Positions 9,106-20,747 of a stretch of 64,000 nt of DNA are shown here, piece by piece (position 1 is the stretch's first letter; each line of letters opens with the position of its first letter). The stretch covers positions 57,766,102 through 57,830,101 of the forward strand of contig CAMTDV010001633.1 in NCBI GenBank assembly GCA_947069175.1, in the 5' to 3' direction. The translations under genes and the position numbers were made by a program. The notes beneath the pieces are model-generated. The model did not search any database and was not told where the DNA came from. It saw nothing but the letters and a program-made list of their open reading frames with translations. The DNA is from Scalesia atractyloides (taxonomy: Eukaryota > Streptophyta > Magnoliopsida > Asterales > Asteraceae).

Positions 9106-12100
9106 AACAAAAACAAAATAGTTTTACTTTTTATTTATTATTTTACTTACCTTAACAAAGATAAGTTTTTTTCATTTGTTTTCTTTTAACTGATATATTT
9201 AGTTTGTTATTTTCATGACCAATGTTTATTATTGTGATTTGTTTATTTATTTTATTTATCATATTTTGGTTTTTAGTTTAATATTTGTGTATAAAGAAAA
9301 TAATTTATATATAACTAAAAGAATATATCCTGTAATTTTTCCAGTCAGATATATACAATAAAAAATAAAAATCTATATGTTTTTGCAACCATATTTTTAA
9401 AAAATAAAAACCGGTAAAGAGCAACTGTAGGGATACTATATACTTGTTATAGTGTTATACACTAGATGTTGTCAACATCAGTATCGATATTCGTTTTTAT
9501 GATTTCTTCATGTTTCGTTATAAATCGTTGAAAACGGAATTCTGTTCACAATAAGTATCTATCTGGTACCGTAAGCTATAGCGAGTGTCAGTATCACGCC
9601 GAAGCGAACCGATGCCATCTGAAGTCTGAACAACATTGGTACCAATAAAGATAACTGATTTATCTATTCAACTATTATATATTGAGTGCTGATATCGTAC
9701 AAATCCTTTAACAAATCAAACTGTTACCGACCAAAAGAGCATCACGAAGCGCGCGAATCCCACTATTTATTACGTGTTCGGTAAACTCTATATATATATA
9801 TAAAGAAAGAACTGCTCAAGACCAATCAAGCGTGAGATGAAGTTGTTGAGAACTAGGAAATAAGTTAGCTTTTTATTGTTTTTAATCAAATATTGTTTTA
9901 ATCAAAATTATGTCCATTTAATTAATTTTGTGTCTAAGATTAGAAGCCTAATAGCACTGTATCTATTTTTGTAATAAACCCATATACAATTGTTCTTTAT
10001 ATTACCACATTTTGTAATAAGCTATATGATAGACGTAATACACAATTTTCTTACTTGATAAGCTAAATTGTTACTTATTACATGCACCACTCTATACTTT
10101 TTTAAATCTATTAACTATAATACAATTAGCAAAATTTGTGAACACTGCTTTTAATTTATTTGTTATTTTGTCTTTTTATGTTTTTACTGCTTAACTTTCA
10201 ACATTAACACTTAAAACTATTAATTTAGAATTTCTAAAGACTTTGTAATTAAGTTTTACGTATTTATATTTATCCACGTGTCGGTATAAATTTAAATTGA
10301 TTTACTCGAGAAATTAGTTGGTCATTATAACATGTTCTTATGCTTATTATTGTATACATTTTCAGCTAGTCTACGTTTTGTCGTAAATTTAGTTTTTTTT
10401 TCCCGAAAATGAGTTAGGTCAAATATAATACGTTTTCGTGCTTATTTTAATGTACGTTTTTAATTGGTCTACGTTTTAATGTAAATTTGTTCGGAAATGA
10501 CTCGGGTAAAATATAATACGTTTTCATTAGACGGTATAAATTCGAGTCACTTTACATATCGACACCGCCGCAACGCGCTGTACCATTTTTTAACTTAAAA
10601 AAAACATTTTTTTTCTTACGTGCTTATTTTTATGCACTGTATAAATTTAAGTTGATTTACGTTTAGACGTAAATTTTCACTAAAGTTATTTTTTAAGATA
10701 GCGTTTATGTTTCCATTTACAAGTAATTTAAAATTAGCCCGTACCGGTGTCAAATTTAAATTTATTTTATGGTTTTCGGTGTATGTACAACGTATTCTTT
10801 TGATCATATTTCTTCCAGATTTTATACTTCACCAAAATAGATATCAACCAAAACCCCGCAACGTAGCGCGAGTAATCATACTAGTTGATCATATAAATCA
10901 TAAAAATATACACATAACTCTAATTTACGTATCATATTTGTTAACTGACATTTATTATTCTTGTTATTTTATTTAATATTTATTATTAATAATTCATAAA
11001 ACTAATAAAATAGTGGCACAAGTGTCCATTTTAAGGTTTGATAGTGTTTTGGGGTTCTCTAGGTTGATGTGAGTTTGTCATGATGGCTTATGGACATTAT
11101 CATGTCATCTTGACATCTTTATGCATTGGAATCATGACCAAATATTATCCTTATGTTATCATTTCATATTACTTATCTTTGTTATTAGAAATTTTTATTT
11201 TCGTATTTTACTTCTATGTTTAATAATTATAAAAAATAATAATAATATACTAGTTTAGCGAATGGAAATTTCATAAAGTGTTAAAATCATTCGAATTTGG
11301 CCCATTGCCCCATCAAAAACGTGTAAATTTAAAAAGAAAGTTAGATGGGCCATATTAACAATATTGTAGTGCAACTACAATTAGCCTTGCTTCTAAAATG
11401 AGACAATCCATTTAAGCCTACTATATATATATATAATTGATAAACTTATTAGCTAAAGTACTTTTTGTCTCTTTGTGAAAAAGTTTTTCATTTACAAATT
11501 TTTTATTTTGTCTATTTTGGATTTTTTTTATGTTTAGTCGTGCTTGGTATTGCATAGGGAACAAAACAAATCGATTTGATACTGACCGAACAATTAATAT
11601 ATCAGTAACGGTTTTCATTTTTGTTGTTTTCGATAGATGTAAAGCACGTTACAATATCCTTTTGATCGTATCACAACTTTTACTTTTTTTTTATCATTAG
11701 GTTGTTATAGCGAGTGACGGTACCTTAAGAACCCAACCAATACCGAACAAATTTCTGTCGCGTAGATTTACAAATTTTAAAGCTTTTGCTTTTTTTATTG
11801 TAATTAGTTTTGTTTATATTATGTTTTTTTCTTATAATTTTTATGCTTATATAAATTCGTTGAAAACGAAGTATTATTCACAATAGAGTATTATTTATCG
11901 TAAGCCACAATGACTGTTGGTACTGTACCAGTAGCGGTATCGTGATGAACCGAACTTATGCTGACGACCGAAAACATATATTGTCATTGGTACTATCAAA
12001 ACCGTTACTAATATTGGTTTCTAATGGTTTCCGATGGATGTTAAACACGTGTCGGCATCCTTTTGGGCATACCACGATATTATCTTTTAATTTTCTTTTT

Positions 12101-12449
12101 TGGTTGATATATCGAGTGTCTGTATCATATTGATATCATAATGAACCGAACTAATATTGAACGGATTCCTGCCATTAACGTTATCTTTACAATTGCATCT
12201 ACGTTTCTATCTAAAATTTATTAAAAGTTAGGTCGATCCGCCATAAAACACGAATATAACCCCCTAGTTACCTAAAATGACCCATCCATTTAAGCCTACT
12301 ATTATACTATCAATCCGGCTCATTACATCCTTTGATGAAAGTGTTTACAAATTTACGTTTAGAAGATGCTAAAGAATAGATTAAAGAATTCGATGTCACA
12401 TAAAGTACTAACTTTTTATCGAAGATGATTATGTTAATTTATAATAACA
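9106..12449. other. 3.3 kb AT-rich intergenic DNA without a gene
   Basis: No protein family is recognisable. It contains scattered decayed copies of a repeat with phrases like GTACCGATACCGAACCGAAC (about 9540-9620, 11560-11760, 11890-12170). Short frames here, such as those around 10707-10976 and 11942-12133, have no recognisable content. Confidence 0.45.
10855..10884 (+). mobile_element. Helitron-like 3' terminus
   Basis: CCCCGCAACGTAGCGCGAG followed by about ten bases and CTAG (10881-10884) then T, similar to 4079-4107. The stem is short and the 5' end was not found. Confidence 0.35.
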
Positions 12450-12484
12450 CTAGCTTATAAACCCGTGTATTACACATGTTGAAT
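12450..12484 (-). mobile_element. Helitron-like 3' terminus, minus orientation
   Basis: On the minus strand the sequence forms a hairpin around GTGTAATACAC, then GGGTTTATAAG and CTAG ending at 12450. The same motif family makes up the duplicated units at 383-790. If real, the Helitron body lies to the right and was hit by the 12-kb Copia element at 12566. Confidence 0.45.
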
Positions 12485-12565
12485 TTTAAAAACATACAAA
12501 TCATAAATTTATATAGAATCCTTATAGGTGAAATGACTTATCACATAATACATAGAATATAATAT

Positions 12566-13185
12566 TGTTGGGATTGAACCCTATAAGGAACAGATGATAC
12601 AAAGCCAAATAACACTATCCGAGCTTTGGTTAAACTATCAGAGGTTACAACCTATGTTGTATATACATTGCTTTCCCTAAAGACTGCTCTCCTATCATCT
12701 GACTTGACAAAGTTGCAAAGGTCTGCCAGAGTTACAAGGATCAGAGGATAGAGATCCGAGCTTAGTCATTAGATAGATAATCAATGTAACAGTGCTAAGC
12801 ACTGATAGTTAGTATTAGCAGTGTTTGTAGTTAGTTACATATAGTTTCCTGTCACTATCAACCCCGACGTCAGCAAAAATGTTCAGTGGTTAGATAGTTT
12901 AGATAGGTAACTTGTGTAACAGTTTAACTTGTCTATCAAAAGATCAACTTTCGCATATCATCTTCTTTGCATTTTCATACTACCAAACTTCAATTGCAAA
13001 GGCTGAGGGGGAGTTTGTGAATCACATGCGAGTTTACCAACTTGAAAGCATGATGATGATGAAAACAAACGACCATTGCTTGTAGTAAAAGTTTCCATTT
13101 ATTTACGCTGCAAATCTCTTTTAAAACTCAATCATTTCCCATTTTTGAAACAAAACTACAAGTAATTCAAACTCAGATCCTAACA
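12566..13185 (+). repeat. 5' LTR of the 12-kb Copia element, TATA box lost
   Basis: Begins TGTTGGGATTGAACC and ends CAGATCCTAACA. Compared with the 3' LTR it lacks five bases (TATAA) between 12902 and 12903, exactly in the TATA box, leaving TTTAGATAGG where the partner has TTTAGTATAAATAGG. Most other differences are C/T or G/A transitions. Confidence 0.93.
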
Positions 13186-13187
13186 AT

Positions 13188-13199
13188 TGGTATCAGAGC
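13188..13199 (+). other. Primer-binding site (initiator tRNA-Met)
   Basis: TGGTATCAGAGC two bases after the 5' LTR, complementary to initiator tRNA-Met. Confidence 0.9.
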
Positions 13200-13345
13200 T
13201 TGATTCATCAAATTCGATCTAACAATCGATTTGATTCGAACAGATCAGCTCTCTGCTATTTAGATTGGTTGTTTTTTGCTTGATAAACAGAGCTTTATTA
13301 CGTTCAAAGTTTTTAAAACAGAAATCTGTGAAAAATCAACTTAAA

Positions 13346-16136
13346 ATGTCTCAAAACACACAGGATGCCAACTCTGGATCCTTATTTAAACCGCTGATGC
13401 TCAAAAGAAATGGCAACGACGAATGGGTCATATCCTTGCTCAGCAAAACACCGGTTGCTAGAGATCTGTTGCTTTTGGACCTCACGTTTCGATGGTTCCA
13501 AGCACAGAGGATCCAACTAAACAAGTGCCAAAAAATCCTGAAAACTTTTCGGAGCAGGATTTTCAGAAAATTGAATTGGATGCTAAGGCATTTAGCATAG
13601 TTGCTTTGGCCTTACCCAATGAGATTTATGCTGATCTACTCCATTGCAATAGTGCAAAGGAGTTATGGGATGCACTGAAAGAGCAATTCGGTGGGACTAA
13701 GGAAGTGAACGGAAGTAACAGAGAAGTTCTAAATAGCAGTATGAAACGTTTTATCACTTGAAAGGAGAGTCTCTAACACAACAGTTCGAACGTTATAATT
13801 GTCTCATCAGTGAACTTAGACTGGTTAACGTGGTTTTTCCTAATTCGACTGTCAATAGTCGTTTCTTTAGATCGTTACCAGATAAGTGGTAGACTGTAGC
13901 TTATGTAACACGAAAGTCTGTTGGGTTTAAAGAAATGTCGTTGACACGACTTCATGGGATACTCCTCACTTATGAGAGAGAGTTAAACCGGAAAAAGAAG
14001 TTGCAAGATTCTGACAAAATGACTGATGATTACTCATTGGGTAATACAGCTCTTTTTGGCCAAGAAGAGGGATCTGGCAGCAGTAAGGACCAAAGTTATG
14101 ATCACTATATAGATATTACTTCTGGTGGGAACTTTGGATCTGAAACATATGCACCCAACTATGCTTTCACTGCTAGTGGGGAAAGCCAAACTCCTGATAA
14201 TCTATCCTTTGAGCTGAATGACTTGCAACATTTTGAACCTTCTGATCTTGAAGAAATGGATATTTTGCACCAACTAGCCCTATTGAGTGTTAGGGCTAGT
14301 AAATTCTATAAGAGAACTGGTAGGAAATTCCCAGGATTGCATGGGGGATTGAAGGTTGGGCTGGATAAATCAAAAGTCAAGTGTTATAAGTGTAATAGGT
14401 TAGGACACTTTGCCAGAGAATGCAGGCCTCAAAATTCTGGACCAATAGTGACTCATCCTGGCTCTAGACCTCAGCACACACAAAACACTGCTCATTATTC
14501 CCAATATACCCCTGTTCAAAACACTGCCCACTTTGCACATCCTGCTACTACTGTTCCAGTGCATTATAGTCAATCCACTGCTCCACAAATTCAATATGTT
14601 CAGGCACCATCACATCCTCAAGTGCATGTACAACAAGTACCCATTGGCACACAACCTGCTCAAACCACTGCTAGTCCAGCAGAGGTTGGTCAACAGAGCT
14701 TTTTCACACAAAGTTATGTTGACTGGAGTAGCTTTCCTGAGGATTTGACTGATGAGAACTTTGCTTTAATGGCCAAAAATGATGTTGAACAAGAATTTTG
14801 TTTAATGGCCTTAGAGACAATTGCTGAAGGTGTTGAATCTGTGGAGTTAGTGTCAAAAACTGATGAAGTTCAAGTTTGTGATGAAACAGTGGTTTCAAGT
14901 GAAGAAAAGAAAAATGCTGCTGATAAGGAAAAGAACTCTCCTGCTGACCCATGGAATGTTGATGTGTGTGAAGATGAGTGTGATTGTGCTCTCATGGCTG
15001 CTACAAAGGTATCACCTCAGATCCTTAAAGATCTATGTTCTGACAAATGCATCATTGCTTTTGCAAACATTAAGCAGGTGAATGAAAACCTGAGGAACAA
15101 AATTTTAGAAGATGAACTTAATTTTGAAAAACTGATTAAAGAGTTAAAATCAAAGTTAAGTGAAAAAGATTCTGAAATGAGTAGCCTGAGACATGAATCA
15201 AACATAACCAAGGACCAACTCCAAACTATGGTAGAAAAATACCAAGTGTGTAAAAAGGAGTTAGAAGAAACCCAAATCACTTGTGAAAAATGGGTTGAGT
15301 CCTGTAAAGGTTATGAGATTATGCTTGATGCTCAGATTAAGAGCAACATTAAGTTTGGTGTAGGTTTTAGAACCTATGACCAAAATGAGAAAAATGTTGC
15401 TGAAATTGATTCTGAGTTGGTTGAAATAGTACCAACAAATTTGGCTGGTGAAGAAATAAAAATCACAGATAAAGCTGGAAACAAAATTGTTTTGGAAAAA
15501 TCAGAGATTTCAACAAAAGATAAAGAAATTGAAAAATATCAGTTTAAACCAACATGGTCAGATGAATGTGATATTTTAGAAAACTTTAAACCAATGGACT
15601 TTACAACCTCTGATGGTATTAAAGCCCCAAAAGCACTGGTGATCCCTATCAAAGATGTACCAGCAGAGGTTACAACCACTACTGATAAAAAGTCTGATAG
15701 GAAAAGAAGAGTAAAGATTAAAAACTTGTTTTGTGAATTTTGTGAAAAAAGAAATCATGTGGCTGCAGATTGTTTTATTTTAAAAGCCTATGACATTAAC
15801 AAAACTTGTGTTATCAAAAATTATTCAAGATGCACCATCTGCAACAAAACAAATCACTTAACTCAAGACTGTGCCTATCTCAAAAACTATGAGCAAAAGG
15901 TAAAAGAGATCAAGGCAAAAGCACTAGAAAGAGAAGGTTCAAGTTCTGCTGGAAATAAATCTAAGCAGAGTTATGAACCAACTGAAACATCTGTTACAAA
16001 AGCTTTAAACAAAACCTCTGTTCCTAGAGAGGTGCAAGTGACAGATGCCCCACCATCAAATTTATTTCCAAGAGGGTATGGCCACCAGCCTATAAAAGGG
16101 TTCCTCTTACTTATGAAGGATACAAAAAGCCTTTAA
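13346..16136 (+). pseudogene. Long Copia Gag with three CCHC zinc knuckles (broken)
   Basis: The start is probably the ATG at 13346. The Gag core (LPNEIYADLLHCNSAKELWD, then FERYNCLISELR) is readable across frameshifts near 13490 and 13760 and an amber codon at 13890-13892 in a DKW block. From 13935 a 733-codon open stretch follows. It has the first knuckle CYKCNRLGHFAREC (residues 150-163 of that stretch), a glutamine, threonine and proline rich linker, a long charged region with coiled-coil character (about residues 380-480), and two further knuckles, CEFC..H..C (600-613) and CTIC..H..C (633-646). Gag would package the RNA. The second pair of knuckles just before the protease is unusual. 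Confidence 0.88.
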
Positions 16137-16330
16137 AGCAAAGAGTGAATAAGCATCCCTATGGATACAATCATCTGATAGGAAATGGTCAAGAGCAGAT
16201 GTTACAAGAAAATATTCAAACCACTGACCATTGTCCTAGACTTGAGGCTGGACCATATGTGACCCCATCCAAAGCCATTTTGGCTTTGGAGACCTATCTT
16301 AACTGATCTATTTACTTGATGTACATGGAC

Positions 16331-16437
16331 CCTCTACTTGCCTTGATAGCTTATGGTATGTAGATAGTGGAGGTTCCATGCACATGACAGGATGTAGAGC
16401 CTTTCTCAAGGACTTCATGGCTCATGGGGGGGGGTGA
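16331..16437 (+). pseudogene. Copia aspartic protease (broken)
   Basis: It contains the active-site block WYVDSGGSMHMTG (DSG at about 16358-16366). The frame is lost at a run of nine Gs (16426-16434), after which the downstream frame carries the rest of the protease and the integrase. Gag ends at 16136 in a different frame, so another break lies between. Confidence 0.8.
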
Positions 16438-17548
16438 TATATCTTTTGGTAATAACTCAAAGGGAAAGGTTTTAGGGTCTGGGTCAGTTCTGGCTGGTAA
16501 ACTCAAGTTTGAAAATGTAAATTTAATTGACAATCTGAAATTTAACATGCTGAGTGTCTCACAAATGAGTGACAGAGGGTATGGATCCTTCTTCACTAAG
16601 AAAACTTGTCAAATTGTGGGACCAGAGGTTGTTAAAAAGATTGATCAAATCATTGCTGAGAGCAAAGCACAACTCACTGCACACAGAAGTGGGAATGTGT
16701 ATGTGGTAGATATGCTAAAAGATAATCCTATGTCTGGAACATGCTTATTCTCAGTTGCTTCTAGCAAAGAGACTGAGTTATGGCATCGAAGACTTGGACA
16801 CACAAATCTTAAAACTATCACCACACTCTCAAAACAAAGTCTTGTAAGAGGTTTGCCTCACAAGCAATTTTCCTGTGAAGAACATTGGTTTTCTGCTTAA
16901 AAGGAAAACAACATAAAAGTTCTTTCAAATCAATTGAAGAGTCCAAAACAAGCCAGTGTTTACAATTGCTTCAAATGGACTTGTTTGGCCCAGTGCAAAT
17001 CATGAGCTTAAAACACAAAAGGTATTGCCTAGTGATAGTTGATGATTTCTCTAGGTTTACATGGACCTTCTTTCTCCACTCTAAGGATGAAACTGCAGTC
17101 ATTTTGCAAAACTTTGTTTAACAAGTAGAAAATCAGTTTGATCTTCCAGTAAAAATCTTTAGGAGTGACAATGGAACAGAGTTTAAAAATAGGGAGTTGG
17201 ATGCTTTTTGTGAGTCAAAAGGAATTGTTAGACAATATAGCATTCCAAGAACTCAAGAGCAAAATGGGGTAGTTGAAAGGAAAAAATAGAACTTTAATTG
17301 AATCAGCAAGAACTATGCTTGCAGAGTCTGGTTTACCCTTCTCTTTCTGGGCAGAGGCTGTAAACACTGCTTGCTATGTCCAAAACAGAGTTTTGATTAA
17401 CCCCATGCATCAAAAGACTGCCTATGAGATTTTGTATAAAATCAAACCTCTGATTTCCTATTTTAAAGTTTTTGGCTGTCCATGCTTCATTTTGAACTTA
17501 AAAGATTCTATATCTAAGTTTGCAACCAAAATTGACTTTGGTTATTGA
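16424..17548 (+). pseudogene. Copia integrase (broken)
   Basis: The sequence goes from the end of the protease (ISFGNN..LGSG, LKFNMLSVSQ) to the HHCC domain (ELWHRRLGHTN) and the catalytic core (MDLFGPV, RSDNGTEF, NGVVERK). Breaks: a frameshift near 16885 inside the zinc domain, an ochre codon at about 17119, a one-base shift in the A-run near 17280, and an opal codon at 17546-17548. All three catalytic acidic residues are still readable. Confidence 0.9.
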
Positions 17549-19723
17549 TACTCAACCACTGCTAAAGCCTACAGACTTTATAACTCTAGGACCAAGTGTG
17601 TTGAAGAAACTTTGAATGTGAAGTTCAATAAACTTTCATCACTGAAAATCCCAGCAAATCCTGCAGAGCTTTTTGACTTAGATAAATTCACATTTGCTGA
17701 TGTTTCTATCAAGCTAGACAATGCAGGTACACCACAATCATCTGAAGAAGATCAAGATCAAGGATATGACTGTGTGCTTTCACAAACAAAAGTCTATTCT
17801 TCAAACAGACGATCAAGTGCTACAAGCTCTTGTGTAAACTCTGCCACTTCTGGGTCAACAGTGGTTGATCCTCAAACCTCTGCCAGTTCACAAAATCAAA
17901 CATCTATTGATAAAAGTCATACATCTAGGCACCCAAATCATCAGAATGTTAACTCTATACCCCCAGTACCACCACCACCATTCTCATCAGTGGCTGATAC
18001 TTCAAATTCACCAGCAGAGGTTAGCTCAGATGATACACATTTGCAGCCATCACCTCAAAATGCTATTGTTCCATACCAAGGTGATTTGATTTATCTCAAA
18101 AGCCATCCAGCAAATCAAGTTATTGGCAACATCAAATCTGGGGTGCTCACACGAAGCCAATCCCAAAATATTTGTCCTTTTACTGGTTTTCTATCACTCA
18201 TACAGCCAGTCAAGTACCAAGAGGCACTGAAAGACAACAGCTTGGTAGAAGCCATGCAAGAAGAACTCCTTCAGTTCAAGAGACAACAAGTTTGGGAGCT
18301 TGTGCCACTGCCAAAAGATGTAAGTCCAATTGGCACAAAGTGGGTCTTCAAGAAAAAAATTGATGAAAGGGGTATTGTTGTAAAAAACAAAGCAAGGCTC
18401 GTGGTTCAAGGCTACAGACAGGAAGAAGGTATAGACTATTATGAGACTTTTGCTCCTGTAGCAAGGTTGGAAGTTATTCGCCTGTTCTTAGCTTTTGCTG
18501 CTAACCACAACATAAAGGTGTATCAAATGGATATAAAGAGTGCATTTTTGTATGGAAAAATCAAAGAAGAGGTGTATGTCTGTCAACCTCCAGGTTTTGA
18601 AGATGCATTCCATCCTGATCATGTCTACAAGCTCAACAAAGCATTGTATGGCTTGAAGCAAGCACCAAGAGCATGGTGTGAAACTCTATCCACTTTTCTC
18701 TTATCCATAGGGTTTACTAGAGGTAAAATAGATAAAACCCTATTCTTAAAATGGAAAGGAAAAGATTTGATGCTTGTCCAAATTTATGTGGATGACATCA
18801 TTTTTGGATCCACAAGCACTGCTATGTGTGAAGAGTTTCGAAAACTCATGGCAGCAGAGTTTGAGATGAGTGCAATGGGTGAGCTCCAATGTTTTCTTGG
18901 TCTCCAAGTTAAACAATTGCAAAATGGTACATTTATCCATCAAAACAAGTATATGAAAGAACTGCTTAAAAAGTTTGATATGGATGATTGTAAACCATGT
19001 AGCACACCCATGGCAACCACCAAGCTAGTTACCATTGATGGTAAAGATGACCTTGTTGATCAAACTCTTTATAGAAGCATGATTGGGTCTTTATTGTACT
19101 TAACTGCATCAAGGCCAGACATCATGTTTGCAACATGTGTTTGTGCCAGATCACAGGCATTACCTAGAAAGTCTGATCTTATTGCTGTAAAAAGGATATT
19201 CAGATACATAAAAGGTGCTCCCATACTTGGTATCTGGTATCCAGCTAATGGGAATATTGAGCTTTCAGGTTTTTCAGATAGTGACTTTGCTGGGTGCAAA
19301 ACTACAAGGAAGTCCACATCAGGAGGATGTCAATTCCTAGGTGATTGTCTAGTGTCTTGGCAAAGCAAAAAGCAGGTTGCAGTTTCAACATCCACTGCTA
19401 AGGCAGAGTATATTGCTGCTGCTAGCTGCACTGCTCAACTCTTGTGGCTTCAAAACCAGTTGCTGGATTTTGGTGTAACTACACTAAAGACTCCACTCAG
19501 ACTGGACAGTCAAGCTGCTGAAAACATCATTAAAAATCCAGTTTCTCATACAAAGCACATTGACATCAGACATCATTTTGTGAGAGATTGCTATGAAAAA
19601 GGTTTGATTTCTTTGCATCATGTCCATACTTCAGATCAGTTGGCAGATGTTTTAACCAAGGCATTGTATACATCTACCTTTGAAAACTTGATCTCAAGAA
19701 TTGGAATGCTAAACATGGATTAA
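17549..19723 (+). pseudogene. Copia reverse transcriptase and RNase H, open over 724 codons
   Basis: This is the best-preserved part of the element, open from just after the opal codon at 17546 to the stop at 19721-19723. A serine and threonine rich linker (17612-18130) leads into RT (WVFKKKIDERG, NKARLVVQGYRQEEGIDY, MDIKSAFLYG, LYGLKQAPRAW) with YVDD at 18785-18796. RNase H follows with SDSDFAG (from 19274), KAEYIAAA and LDSQAAENI, ending with DQLADVLTKAL. All catalytic motifs are present. It would be expressed only as part of the polyprotein, whose upstream part is broken. Confidence 0.93.
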
Positions 19724-20152
19724 AAACAAGTTTTCTTGTAAATCCATGCGTACATAGCATCAAAATGTTTTCATAAAATCAAAACCTCATCCTTAAAAAT
19801 AGTTAAAGTTGAGATTTTTCAATAAATCTTTAAAAGTCTGCTCATAACATATGTTTGCTCATAACCTCTGATAGGCTTCAAAATCTTATCCGCTGTTAAA
19901 GTGTATCCTCTGACTTCCATTTTTACCACTTTTTCAAAACACTGATAGCTATCCACTTATAGTGTTAAAAATCAGTACTTTTCTCATCAGAGGTTACACG
20001 TGGCCAGATGTTAGCCATCAGATCTAGCAACAGATGCCATGTCATCGTCACTTTTTCAAAACCCTATAAAAACCCTATTTTATTCCTCACCAATGTTTAC
20101 CCTAAACTGTGTCGATTTCAAAAATCTCAAAACAGTTTTTCTCTCTAACACA
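19724..20152 (+). other. Spacer between pol and the extra coding region
   Basis: No conserved protein. It includes CTCTGA.. and CATCAGAG phrases that also appear in the LTRs. The last part leads to a good start context (CACAATGGCT) at 20149-20158, which suggests a 5' leader for separate translation of the next coding region. Confidence 0.45.
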
Positions 20153-20747
20153 ATGGCTCCCAAATCAAAATCTTCAAAGAAGTCCACACAAGCACTTCCA
20201 CCCTACACTCTCATACTCAAAACCCCACATAATTACACCGCCATACTTGAAGCAAACAACGCAAATACTCGTTATCATCCAATGATTCGAATTTTGCAAA
20301 AGTCAAAATTCAAGCACATGTTAGAAGTCAAAGCCCCAATTTACATTGATTCTCTTCGTGATTTCTGGAATAATGCTAAGGTTCACTCAACTGCTGCTGG
20401 TGTTCCTTATACAATAATCTCAAGAGTAGGGGGAGTGTTGATGCAAATTAGCCCCCAATCGATCTCTCAAGTTTTCAAGTTAAATGACATAGAACATCCT
20501 GTGTCATTTCCCTAAAATGAGATCCAAGCATAGTTTCTGGAAAGAGGTTATGTAGGCCAGATGAAAGGTATGACCATCTTTAAACCTAACTTTCCTTTTG
20601 AGATGAGATTTTTCTTTCACATAATTCTAACTTGTCTCTCAGCAAAAACCACTGCTTTCAATGAAATTTCATTGAACATGCTATCTAGGGTATGCAATTT
20701 TAACTGACACAGATTTCAACTCCTCCCAGATACTGTTCGATGATCTT
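20153..20747 (+). pseudogene. Extra 3' coding region of the Copia element, N-terminal domain (broken)
   Basis: It starts at the ATG at 20153 with a basic, serine and lysine rich N-terminus. Then comes a folded-looking domain: HNYTAILE, a block around SLRDFWNNAK, and ISPQSISQVFKLND. It continues after an ochre at 20513 and an amber at 20531 as FLERGYVG, FFFHIILTCLSAKTTAFNEI and LSRVCNF. The FW..A pattern, the hydrophobic HIILTCLSAKTTAFNE block and the later HPRFLSVYL block match, from memory, a large uncharacterised protein group in Asteraceae genome annotations, often mislabelled as synaptobrevin/longin-like or as plant transposon protein domains. It lies where SIRE elements carry their envelope-like gene. 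No signal peptide or clear membrane span is visible. Confidence 0.75.
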
